Source: Pseudescherichia sp031979925 | GTDB taxonomy: Bacteria > Pseudomonadota > Gammaproteobacteria > Enterobacterales > Enterobacteriaceae | Direction: 5' to 3' | Assembly: GCF_031979925.1 (NCBI RefSeq) | Contig: NZ_DALZFB010000007.1 | Coordinates: forward strand, 62,001-126,000 | DNA length: 64,000 bases | Part shown: one piece after another, positions 52,789 to 60,587 of the stretch | Numbering within the stretch: the stretch's first letter is position 1 | Layout of the letters: each line of letters opens with the position of its first letter | The notes under the pieces: generated by a model | Databases searched by the model: none | What the model was told of the DNA's origin: nothing | What the model saw: the letters and a program-made list of their open reading frames with translations, nothing else | Translations under genes and position numbers: made by a program

Positions 52789-53808
52789 TTAAAAATCCGC
52801 CTTCAACACTACGCGATAACGGGCCTTGCCATCACGAACGTGCTGCAGGGCCTCGTTGATCTGCGACATCGGGAACATCTCGGTCTGCGGGGCGACCTTG
52901 CTGCGACCGGCAAAGCGCAGCAGCTTGCGCAGCTCGTACGGCGTGCCGGTAGCTGAACCGGAGATGCTGCGGTCGCCACCGATCAGGGTAAAGGCCGGGA
53001 CCGGAAGCGGCTTCAGCACCGCGCCGACGGTGTGGAAGTTACCGCCGTGAGCCAGCGCCTCGAAGTAGGGCTGCCAGTCGAGATCGACGTTAACGGTGTT
53101 AATAATCAGATCGAACTGGCCCGCCAGGGCTTTTAACGCCTCTGGATCGCGGCTATTCACCACCTTATCCGCCCCGAACCGCAGCACCTCCTGCTCCTTG
53201 GCCGGGTTAGAGCTGAACGCCGTCACCTCGCAGCCCATGGCGTGCAGCAGCTTGATGGCGATATGACCCAGCCCGCCGATACCGATCACCCCGACGCGGC
53301 TGGTGGCGGTGATGTGGTGCATCAACAGCGGTTTAAACACCGTGATGCCGCCGCAGAGCATCGGCCCGGCGGATTCAATATCGATGCTGTCCGGAAGTGG
53401 GATCACCCACTGCCAGTCGGCGCGCAGCTTCTCAGCAAAGCCGCCGTGGTTAAGGATGGTCGGCGTCGCGCCTTCCAGACAGTTGATCTGGTTGCCGCTG
53501 ATACAGGCATCGCAGTGACCGCAGCTGCGCGCCGTCCAGCCGATACCCACACGCTGGCCTACCTTCAGACCTTTGTCCTGCGCCGCGCTGCCCAGCGCCA
53601 CTACGCGACCAATCACCTCATGCCCGGCGATCAGCGGATACTGGGACATGCCCCACTCGTTGTCGATCATCGACAGGTCAGAGTGGCAGATCCCGCAGTA
53701 GTCTACCTGCACCTCAACGTCCCCCGCCTGCAGTTCGCCAGGATCGTACTCGTATAGCTCCAGTTCGCTCCCAGCTTCTTTCGCGGCATAGCTTTTTATT
53801 GTGCTCAT
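52789..53808 (-). CDS. ahr: NADPH-dependent aldehyde reductase Ahr (YjgB)
   Basis: This zinc-containing medium-chain dehydrogenase reduces a broad range of aldehydes with NADPH. The 339 residues are nearly collinear with E. coli YjgB/Ahr. The catalytic zinc ligands are in CGICHSDLS and AGHEVIG. The structural zinc cysteines are in CGHCDACISGNQINC. The nucleotide fold is GIGGLGHIAIKLL. It occupies the same place as in E. coli, just before the leuX region, but here two extra genes intervene. Confidence 0.94.
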   Translation of the reverse strand: MSTIKSYAAKEAGSELELYEYDPGELQAGDVEVQVDYCGICHSDLSMIDNEWGMSQYPLIAGHEVIGRVVALGSAAQDKGLKVGQRVGIGWTARSCGHCDACISGNQINCLEGATPTILNHGGFAEKLRADWQWVIPLPDSIDIESAGPMLCGGITVFKPLLMHHITATSRVGVIGIGGLGHIAIKLLHAMGCEVTAFSSNPAKEQEVLRFGADKVVNSRDPEALKALAGQFDLIINTVNVDLDWQPYFEALAHGGNFHTVGAVLKPLPVPAFTLIGGDRSISGSATGTPYELRKLLRFAGRSKVAPQTEMFPMSQINEALQHVRDGKARYRVVLKADF

Positions 53809-53893
53809 TGTGGTTTCCTCAGGTTCAGCGTTGAGTAGGAAGTGTAGAGCATGGGGTAGGGCGGCGCATGGGCGGAAGGTGCGAGATGGAAGT

Positions 53894-54481
53894 CTATTCA
53901 GACAGATGCTTACGCAGCAGCGCGTTCAGCCAGACCTCGTCCCGGTTGGGACGTTTGTCCTGGGTCGTCCACTGCTCAACGATGCTCACCTGCGGCAGGG
54001 CGGATACCAGCGTTTGCAGGCTAGCCTCATTCAGATCGGTAAAGTGACGACCCTCTTTTTCCCGCTCGCTAGCACCGTATTTAAACGACAGATACCACAC
54101 GCCACCCGGCTTCAGAGCGCGGGCGAGACGACGCATCGCCTCGGGCAGCTCGACCTGAGGAAGATGCAGCAGCGAGGCGCAGCACCAGATCCCGTCGTAG
54201 CGCTCCACAGCCTCTAGCGCGCTGAACGTCATCTGCCTGACCGGCAGGCCGGTATAGGCCGTGGCAAGCTCCACCATCTCCGCCGAGGCGTCAAAGGCTT
54301 CCACCTGGTAACCCAGCGCGCTGAACGCTTTAGCGTCGCGCCCCGAGCCGCAGCCCGCATCCAGTACGCATCCGCCGGGAGCAACAAGGCGCAGGAAAGG
54401 CGCGTAGAGGGAGGACATATCCACCCCCACCGTGGCGTCAAAAAACGTCTGCGCGTTGCGCTGGTAATACGCCATCGTCAT
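53894..54481 (-). CDS. Class I SAM-dependent methyltransferase, coupled to HNH gene
   Basis: This 195-residue methyltransferase has a canonical motif I VLDAGCGSGRDA (about 37-48), the acidic end of strand 2 in EAFDAS, and YDGIWCCASLLHLP as motif IV. It has no DNA-methylase NPPY/DPPY motif and resembles small-molecule or TehB-like enzymes. ATG 54481 overlaps the stop of the upstream HNH gene (ATGA), so the two are co-translated; ATG 54475 is an alternative. The pair could be a nuclease/modification set, but the substrate is not shown. Confidence 0.8.
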   Translation of the reverse strand: MTMAYYQRNAQTFFDATVGVDMSSLYAPFLRLVAPGGCVLDAGCGSGRDAKAFSALGYQVEAFDASAEMVELATAYTGLPVRQMTFSALEAVERYDGIWCCASLLHLPQVELPEAMRRLARALKPGGVWYLSFKYGASEREKEGRHFTDLNEASLQTLVSALPQVSIVEQWTTQDKRPNRDEVWLNALLRKHLSE

Positions 54482-55503
54482 CTGAACATCACCTCTCCGG
54501 CAGCGACCGGCTGCCAGGTATGGAACCGACAGGCCAGGGCGGCGTTCCAGCGATCGTTTAAGAACGTGCGGCGCACCGGCTCGCTCTTGCCGGTCTGGTT
54601 GATGATCGCCTCATGCAGCGGCAGCCTGCTGTTAATAAAATACTCGTTGCGGGCATGGAGACGATAGAGCAGATCGAGGGCTGGAACTTGCGCCATCTTG
54701 CCATTCTGCCCCCGGTTGCAGGACTGACAGGCCAGGACCAGATTCCAGACGCCGTTGAGGTTCATGCCCGGCATCTCCTTCTGGGCAACCAGCGGGATAA
54801 AGTGATCCACATCGGCCAGCAGCGGATGCCCGGACTCCAGGCTTATCGGCGCGTTGCAGTAGAAGCAGTGCCCCTTCTGATAGCCGTTCAGGCTGTTGCG
54901 GCAGCTGGTAAGCGAGATGCGATAGCTGTTGAGTTGGGTAAAGAGGGTTTCACTCCCGGCGTCGTAATGCACGTCCAGCAGTTGCGGAGGCAGATCCATC
55001 TCCCAGGCCTTCTCAACCAGCCGCCAGCGGGCATCGGTTTCATGCACCAGGTTGTGGAACTGCGGTGTCTCCGTCAGGCGGTAGAACTCATCCGTCAGAA
55101 GGATGCCCTTGTGCTCCCGACGTTCGTTGATGAAGAACTGCTTCTCCAGCGGCCCACCGTTAACGTTATGGAAGGCATCCAGCACCACCGAGAAGCCGTA
55201 GCGCATCGTCATCTGGCGCAGCTCATCTTCATCAATCTCGCCGAGGTTGTATTGCAGACAGGCGGTAATCAGCTTGCCGGGTTTCTTGTCGTTGAGGATC
55301 TGCCGCGGGGCATTTTTCAGGTGCTCGCAGATATGCCTGCTGAAGGGTACGGCCAGGTCATCGAGCTTAATCAAAGTATCGCTGCGATCGACATCGTACA
55401 GGGCATGGGCCAGGGCGAACTTGTAGGTGGCGAAGTTATTGCCAAAGAGGATCACGCCGCGCCAGTAGTTCTCCAGCGTGGGATCGACCTGATAGAAGCG
55501 CAT
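54478..55503 (-). CDS. HNH endonuclease-domain protein
   Basis: This 341-residue protein starts at ATG 55503 (MRFYQVDPTLENYW); an in-frame TTG 20 codons earlier is possible but less likely. The C-terminal half has a zinc-braced HNH nuclease: CFYCNAP, then VDHFIPLVAQ with the catalytic His, then NLVLACQSCNRGQNG. The N-terminal half (about 180 residues) is helical and unassigned, perhaps for target recognition. It overlaps the methyltransferase gene by four bases. It lies just upstream of leuX, the edge of an integration hotspot. A restriction or anti-phage role is inferred. Confidence 0.75.
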   Translation of the reverse strand: MRFYQVDPTLENYWRGVILFGNNFATYKFALAHALYDVDRSDTLIKLDDLAVPFSRHICEHLKNAPRQILNDKKPGKLITACLQYNLGEIDEDELRQMTMRYGFSVVLDAFHNVNGGPLEKQFFINERREHKGILLTDEFYRLTETPQFHNLVHETDARWRLVEKAWEMDLPPQLLDVHYDAGSETLFTQLNSYRISLTSCRNSLNGYQKGHCFYCNAPISLESGHPLLADVDHFIPLVAQKEMPGMNLNGVWNLVLACQSCNRGQNGKMAQVPALDLLYRLHARNEYFINSRLPLHEAIINQTGKSEPVRRTFLNDRWNAALACRFHTWQPVAAGEVMFR

Positions 55504-55687
55504 GCCTGCATCCTGATGTCTGTTGATGGGGTAACCCCAGGGGGTAACAGAATCAAATAACAAACAGGGGATAATGTAAACCTCGGATTGTGTTGCAGGT
55601 TTTTGCGAGGTGGCTCGAGATGGGATGGAGTAGGGATGGAGGGCGGTGGTTTTTTATGCGGTTAGCGCTGGAGGCGGGAAGGGGAGC

Positions 55688-55715
55688 TTGCATGGCGATC
55701 CGCAACGGGTATAAT
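55688..55715 (+). promoter_or_regulatory. leuX promoter
   Basis: -35 TTGCAT (55688-55693), 16-base spacer, perfect -10 TATAAT (55710-55715). A start would fall about 20 bases before the mature tRNA 5' end. Confidence 0.85.
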
Positions 55716-55744
55716 GCATCCGCTATCTGTACATCCCCTTCAGT

Positions 55745-55829
55745 GCCGGAGTGGCGAAATCGGTAGACGCAGTTGATTCAAAATCAACCGTAGAAATACG
55801 TGCCGGTTCGAGTCCGGCCTTCGGCACCA
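55745..55829 (+). tRNA. leuX: tRNA-Leu (anticodon CAA)
   Basis: An 85-base gene encodes a type II tRNA: acceptor GCCGGAG, anticodon stem-loop GTTGA-TTCAAAA-TCAAC with anticodon CAA, a long variable arm, T-arm GGTTCGAGTCC and encoded CCA. It is almost identical to E. coli leuX. The visible change is A5 to G, which turns one acceptor pair into G-U. leuX is a well-known integration hotspot, and a P4-type integrase remnant follows it here. Confidence 0.97.
55808..55822 (+). repeat. Left attachment repeat in leuX 3' end
   Basis: TCGAGTCCGGCCTTC within the tRNA T-arm and acceptor is repeated exactly at 60544-60558. P4-family integrases use the tRNA 3' end as the attachment core, so this is the probable attL side of a small island. 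Confidence 0.75.
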
Positions 55830-55938
55830 GTATCCTGTCCATCCTCGTCCGAGCAAGTCCAAAAAACCTTTAAAATCAACGATAAGAGTTTTTATTGCGT
55901 CCGTGCACGTCCGAGGTCATCCATTGACATCCGGCAAG

Positions 55939-55991
55939 TTTGGGGGTCAGAATGGGGGGCACTTCGCTTCGATAAACTTTTGACCCCCAAA
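55939..55991 (+). promoter_or_regulatory. Inverted repeat in front of the integrase remnant
   Basis: TTTGGGGGTCA (55939-55949) and TGACCCCCAAA (55981-55991) are perfect 11-bp complements, 31 bases apart. The second copy ends two bases before the integrase start codon. It could be an integrase or excisionase operator, or a leader hairpin that covers initiation. Confidence 0.55.
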
Positions 55992-55993
55992 TT

Positions 55994-56693
55994 ATGCCTT
56001 TAACTGATGTCGAGGCCCGTACCGCAAAGCCTCGTGAGAAAGAGTACAAACTCACTGATGGCCACGGATTGTATCTTCTTATCAAACCAACCAGTTCTAA
56101 ACGCTGGTATCTCAAGTATCGTTTTGAAGGGAAAGAGAGCAGAATAGCGTTAGGTGCTTATTCTCTTCTTTCCTTGGCAAAAGCGCGTGAGAAACGTGAT
56201 GAGATACACCTTCTGATAGCGGAAGGTATTAGCCCCAATGCGAAAAAGAAGAAGTAAGGCAACAGGAAGAGGCAGCACTTAACACTTTTGAAAAAGTGGC
56301 TTATGAGTGGCATGCGAACAATAAACGTTGGTCCGTCGGTCATGCTGAGCGGGTGTGGCGTGACCTTGAGCGTAATATCTTCCCAGCTATTGGAAAGAGA
56401 AATATTGCTGATTTAACAACCCGCGACCTGCTGTTGCCTTTGAAAGAGGTAGAGCTAAGCGGCCGCCTGGATGTGGCTCCCGTTTGCAACAAAGGATCAC
56501 GGGTATTATGCGTTATGCGGTTCAGATTGGCATTACTGACCGTAATCCCGCCCAAGATCTTGCCGGGGCAATCATAACGAGAAAAGCTACTCACAGACCA
56601 GCTCTGCCTTTAGAACGCTAACCTGATTTTCTTCAGCGTATCGAAATACATAAAGGCCGCCTGCTTAGCATTGCGCGCGGAGTTGTTAATTAG
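55994..56693 (+). pseudogene. P4-type tyrosine integrase, frameshifted and truncated
   Basis: The N-terminal DUF4102 domain is intact (MPLTDVEARTAKPREKEYKL, LYLLIKPTSSKRWYLKYRF). The frame then shifts near 56240-56260 in an A/G-rich run. The core-binding domain continues in the next frame (FEKVAYEWHANNKRW, RNIFPAIGKRNIADLTTRD), shifts again near 56485 (RLQQRITGIMRYAVQIG, DRNPAQDLAGAI) and again near 56620 (PDFLQRIEIHKGRLLSI). The catalytic domain with the Arg-His-Arg-Tyr set is missing. Full-length relatives have about 400 residues. The island can no longer move by its own integrase. Confidence 0.85.
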
Positions 56694-56799
56694 ATTATAG
56701 TTTTGGGGCTTATGACTTGGATTATGAGTTCTTCGGTGATAGTGTCGGATGTGATGGTGTAAGACATTTGTTTGAACATATACAGTAAGGAACATTGTA

Positions 56800-57711
56800 A
56801 TGCTTGCAGATACACTTGAGCTCCGAGAGTTCATTAAAATCATTTATCCAAGCTTTGACTTACACAGCACAGCAAAAGCATCTGGTCAGCGAGTTGTCTA
56901 TTTTGGGAGCTTCCATTCCCGTCTGGATATTGAACCAAATAATTGTGACTCATGGGGCGAGGTGGTTTTAAAGATTAGCGAGGCAACCTCTCGGTCTTCG
57001 ATTTCTTATTTGCAAAAAGAAATTGAAATTCTTAAATCAATGGATTCAGATTGTTTTCCTAAGTTATTTTTTGATGAGGTAATAACATTTGATCCTCTGA
57101 CTGAGGAGCCACTTAATCCCATGAGGATTATTAGTATAGAGGAGAAAATCGAGTCTCAAACGCTTACTGATATTATACGAAGTTATAATAGTGAAGATAA
57201 GGTAGTTTCTTTTTTGATTGAGATGTTAAGTGCCTTGCGATTACTATGGGGGCATACTCAAGCTCTTGTTCACAGAGACCTTAAACCTGATAATATTTTA
57301 GTCAGGAAAGATGGGCGTTTGGTGATTATTGATTTGGGCATTCTAAGACAGGAGGGAGTGAAAGGGGTAACTAATAGTTTCAATGCAATTGGGCCATGCA
57401 CACCATGTTATGCAAGCCCAGAGCAAGCCATAAATGATAAAAAAAATATATCATTCAAAACTGATGTGTTTGCACTCGGTATTATTTGTTATGAAATGCT
57501 GAGTGGTAAAAATCCATTTCTCGATGGAGATGGTGAGCAATATTTCGATGATATTTTAGAGCGTGTTTGCGAATTTCAGCCACCTCCGCTAGAAATATAT
57601 GGAGCCTCAACCGAATTTTCTAGGATTGTAGGTAAAATGATGAGTAAAGAACCTTTTAAAAGATATCGCACAGTGGAAATACTCTTACAAGACTTGGAGG
57701 CTTTGGTATAA
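56800..57711 (+). CDS. Serine/threonine protein kinase-like protein
   Basis: This 303-residue eukaryotic-type kinase fold has the ATP lysine K58 in EVVLKIS, the catalytic loop HRDLKPDN at 158-165 (Asp160), metal-binding D178 in IIDLG (IDLG rather than DFG), and the APE-like YASPEQ with Glu208. The glycine-rich loop is atypical. No membrane segment or PASTA repeat is present, so it is cytosolic. It is followed 3 bases later by the next ORF and is one of four genes in a mini-island that also carries a PPP-type phosphatase. Lone kinases of this sort act in some abortive-infection systems. It is very AT-rich compared with the backbone. Confidence 0.85.
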   Translation: MLADTLELREFIKIIYPSFDLHSTAKASGQRVVYFGSFHSRLDIEPNNCDSWGEVVLKISEATSRSSISYLQKEIEILKSMDSDCFPKLFFDEVITFDPLTEEPLNPMRIISIEEKIESQTLTDIIRSYNSEDKVVSFLIEMLSALRLLWGHTQALVHRDLKPDNILVRKDGRLVIIDLGILRQEGVKGVTNSFNAIGPCTPCYASPEQAINDKKNISFKTDVFALGIICYEMLSGKNPFLDGDGEQYFDDILERVCEFQPPPLEIYGASTEFSRIVGKMMSKEPFKRYRTVEILLQDLEALV

Positions 57712-57714
57712 CTT

Positions 57715-58896
57715 ATGACTATTAAATTACTGCATCAAATGGGACATAACTCTGTCTGGAACAAAGATTCATTTGAGAAGGATGGTGTTGGTGTAGGGCT
57801 TTGTTATAGCCCTGTACATGAAGTAGCAAAAAACATTAATGGTACAAAGAAGCAATTAAAAGAAACTTCAATATTTGACCCTCAATTTTACCTTCCTAGC
57901 TCACAAAAGAAAAAGTTTCAAACGTATGATTTTTTCCCTAATACTATTCTTGGTGAGAAGGGCTTTAATACAATAGATTTCACGGCGATTTCTAGCGAAT
58001 CAGCAAAGCGCTGTGTTGATTTTCAGATTAAAAATAATTTTGAAAGAATAGTTATACCTGCAAGATTTTATGAGCAAATACATCCCAAGTATATTGAGCA
58101 GCAAAGTGAAAGTTTTGTTATACCGTTTATTAACTATATAAAAAAAATAGGTATTAATGCAAAGAAAAAAATAATCCTTACCGTCCCGATAACTTCTGGG
58201 ATGCTGAATGTTGAAGAATATAAAATTAATTTATTAAATTGGATTACAAGTTTTCCTGAGATATCAGGTGTTTACTTCATATGTCAACATGATAGACCAT
58301 CAAAACAAATTTCAGATGCTGGTTTTTTAGTTGATTATATGGATACAATTAAATCTACTATTGATGCCGATCTTGAGGTTATTGTAGGCTATACCAACAC
58401 TGAATCTATTTTATACACATTATGTGGTGATTTATATTTAACAGTTGGTGCTTTTGAGAATACGAGAATATTTTCATTAGATAAATTTATTGTCTCGGAT
58501 GAAGATAGACGAGGGCCAAAACCAAGGATTTATATGCCAGCATTGCTTAATTGGGTTAATTTCGAGGAAGCTAAGTTATTAAGAAAAGAAAGTCCTGAGT
58601 TATGGAAAAAAATCTATACACCAACTAAATATTCTGAAGATGCTTTTAATGCGACAACTACTATTACATTCCAAAACCCATTATTATATAAGCATTATTT
58701 TTTGACGTTCTTCCAGCAGATAAATAATATTTCCGCATATCATATGGGCGATCGTGTAGGTTATGTAACATCTATGGTTGATCAGGCAATTGAAAATTAC
58801 ACAAACCTTAAAAAGGTATTCACGCTTGAAAAAAATGGTAGTGATGAACACCTCATTCCATGGAAGAATGCAATAAAACTATTTTCAAATAGATGA
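57715..58896 (+). CDS. Unknown 393-residue protein paired with kinase
   Basis: I do not recognise the family. Its alternation of helices and short hydrophobic strands (RIVIPARFYEQIHP, KKIILTVPITSGM, ISGVYFICQHDR, LEVIVGYTNTES, DLYLTVGAFENTR) suggests a TIM-barrel-like alpha/beta protein, possibly an enzyme. The N-terminus (MTIKLLHQMGHNSVWN) has no signal peptide. The ORF starts 3 bases after the kinase stop, so the two form one operon and the protein is a plausible kinase substrate or effector. It ends 12 bases inside the 3' end of the convergent nuclease-like gene. Confidence 0.65.
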   Translation: MTIKLLHQMGHNSVWNKDSFEKDGVGVGLCYSPVHEVAKNINGTKKQLKETSIFDPQFYLPSSQKKKFQTYDFFPNTILGEKGFNTIDFTAISSESAKRCVDFQIKNNFERIVIPARFYEQIHPKYIEQQSESFVIPFINYIKKIGINAKKKIILTVPITSGMLNVEEYKINLLNWITSFPEISGVYFICQHDRPSKQISDAGFLVDYMDTIKSTIDADLEVIVGYTNTESILYTLCGDLYLTVGAFENTRIFSLDKFIVSDEDRRGPKPRIYMPALLNWVNFEEAKLLRKESPELWKKIYTPTKYSEDAFNATTTITFQNPLLYKHYFLTFFQQINNISAYHMGDRVGYVTSMVDQAIENYTNLKKVFTLEKNGSDEHLIPWKNAIKLFSNR

Positions 58897-59691
58897 TAAT
58901 GAGAGACACTTTTTTGCTAAAAGGGAATTGGCTTTCCAAAAGGCCAATTCTGATTTATGATCCTCTGGAGTAGGTGAGAATATTTCTTCATAAGTGCCAT
59001 TAATAGAAATTGTGGCTAATCCAATATTGAGTTTTTTAAATTCAGATATATTTAGCTTGGCAGCATTTGCTCTATATTGGTCTAAAACAACCCAGGATTC
59101 GTTGGAGAATATTCTATATCTGCTAGCTTGCCATAAAGCTTTTTTCCAGTCCCTTAGCTTTGCTTCAATAGCAATTATGGATGAGCAGAGGGGTTTTGGT
59201 TGTCTCACTTTAATATACTCTTCGCCTTCTGTTTTAATGCAGTAACCAGCATTGATAAACTTGCTTAATGCTTTCTTTGATGAGTTTTCTGATGTTCCGG
59301 ATAAGGAAGCCAAATATTCTATAGAAAAGGATTTTTTGAAAGGAAGGGCTCTCAGGGTATAAGCCCAGTCAGCAGGTATTTTCCCTAAATCTAGCAGGCC
59401 ATCATCTTTATTTGTCTTAAAAACAACTAAATCTGCAATACCAAAGCCGCAATCAAATTCATGCTCAAGATTTATGTTTTTTCTGTCTTTTTTGACTAAA
59501 GATGTAAAAATATTGACCAATGCAAGTTCGGTCACAAATGGCTCTTGGGTTGCGCTGCTTTTTTTTGTGTATCTTGTTGTTTTTAATATGTTTTTCATGG
59601 CCTTTAACTGTCTGTTTGCAAGTGCATCTTGTATAGTATAGTGTGATTCTAATCTAGAATCTATATATAGTGATTTTATAAATTGGGTCAT
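58885..59691 (-). CDS. PD-(D/E)XK nuclease-like protein with internal helical domain
   Basis: From ATG 59691 the protein has 268 residues. An Asp in FGIADLVVF (D87) and Glu-x-Lys in IAIEAKLRDWKKALWQASRY (E176, K178, with Gln188 and Tyr192) fit a PD-(D/E)XK nuclease core. An insert around residues 120-160 looks like a winged helix (SIEYLASLSG, KKALSKFINAGYCIKTEG). The start is uncertain: the open frame reaches 59742, ATG 59598 is internal, and none has a clear ribosome-binding site. With the start at 59691 it is head-to-head with the phosphatase gene at CATATG. Nuclease activity is inferred from motif spacing only. Confidence 0.6.
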   Translation of the reverse strand: MTQFIKSLYIDSRLESHYTIQDALANRQLKAMKNILKTTRYTKKSSATQEPFVTELALVNIFTSLVKKDRKNINLEHEFDCGFGIADLVVFKTNKDDGLLDLGKIPADWAYTLRALPFKKSFSIEYLASLSGTSENSSKKALSKFINAGYCIKTEGEEYIKVRQPKPLCSSIIAIEAKLRDWKKALWQASRYRIFSNESWVVLDQYRANAAKLNISEFKKLNIGLATISINGTYEEIFSPTPEDHKSELAFWKANSLLAKKCLSLSSI

Positions 59692-60450
59692 ATGAAAAAT
59701 AATTACGGAATTGATAACCATAGGAAATATAAAATTAATCATATAGGGAGAGACTTTTTCCTAGGAGATCTTCATGGTTCTATTCAGTTGTTAAACAAAA
59801 CCCTTAAAAAAATAAAATTTAACATTGAAACTGATCGTATATTTTGTGTTGGGGATGTTATTGATAGGGGGGATGCTTCTGCTGAATGTTTAAAGTTATG
59901 CAAAAATAAATGGTTTTTTTCAGTGTTAGGCAATCATGAGGCTATGCTTCTAGAGTCAAAAGATAATGCTTTTAAAAAAGAAGTATGGTTTAGAAACGGC
60001 GGGCAGTGGTGGGCTGAAGTAGGTTTTAATGAAAGATCGTTATTAGAAGAAATTATATTGGAAGAGTTCTGTGTCTCTTTGTCCGTGGAAACGGCATTGG
60101 GTAATGTTGGAGTCATACATTCCGGATATCCATTCTGTGAGTGGCCTCTACGGAATGATGAGGAACTAAATAAATCTCATCTTAAAAATATCCTATGGGA
60201 TAGAGAAATCCTTAAACAATCCCACACTAAAATCACTACAGGTGTATCATTAATTATTTCCGGACACACACCAATAGACGCTCCTACTTTATTGGGGAAT
60301 CATTTATTTATCGATACGGGCTGTGGCCATTATGCTAATGAAAATCTCCGAAAGCCAAGATTAACTTTGTGCGAAATAGCATCATCTACGAACCTTCTTT
60401 TTCATGAGCTTGACTATAAAAGTTATAGAGTTACAGATCTATCAATATAG
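59692..60450 (+). CDS. PPP-family metallophosphatase (PrpA/PrpB-like)
   Basis: This 252-residue protein has all motifs of PPP serine/threonine phosphatases: GDLHG (25-29), GDVIDRG (54-60), GNHE (80-83), a histidine in VIHSGYP and SGHTPID. These bind two metal ions and resemble lambda phosphatase and E. coli PrpA/PrpB. A kinase in the same island suggests it reverses the kinase's phosphorylation, though diadenosine-tetraphosphate hydrolysis is a family alternative. ATG 59692 directly abuts the start of the divergent nuclease-like gene. The 15-bp att repeat lies about 90 bases downstream. Confidence 0.85.
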   Translation: MKNNYGIDNHRKYKINHIGRDFFLGDLHGSIQLLNKTLKKIKFNIETDRIFCVGDVIDRGDASAECLKLCKNKWFFSVLGNHEAMLLESKDNAFKKEVWFRNGGQWWAEVGFNERSLLEEIILEEFCVSLSVETALGNVGVIHSGYPFCEWPLRNDEELNKSHLKNILWDREILKQSHTKITTGVSLIISGHTPIDAPTLLGNHLFIDTGCGHYANENLRKPRLTLCEIASSTNLLFHELDYKSYRVTDLSI

Positions 60451-60543
60451 GTATCTAGAGATATTGGAAGGGGGCATTTTGGAGGTCAGTGAGAAGCTTA
60501 TTGTATTATTTGTGCTTTAAAATAAACTAGTTGAATTTGTTTG

Positions 60544-60558
60544 TCGAGTCCGGCCTTC
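60544..60558 (+). repeat. Right attachment repeat (copy of leuX 3' end)
   Basis: TCGAGTCCGGCCTTC matches leuX positions 55808-55822 exactly, then diverges before the GGCACCA end. With leuX it brackets about 4.7 kb of AT-rich DNA holding the integrase remnant and four genes. Downstream of it the base composition changes abruptly to GC-rich. Confidence 0.75.
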
Positions 60559-60587
60559 CACGTAATAATTGTTCAAAAGGTGCACTC

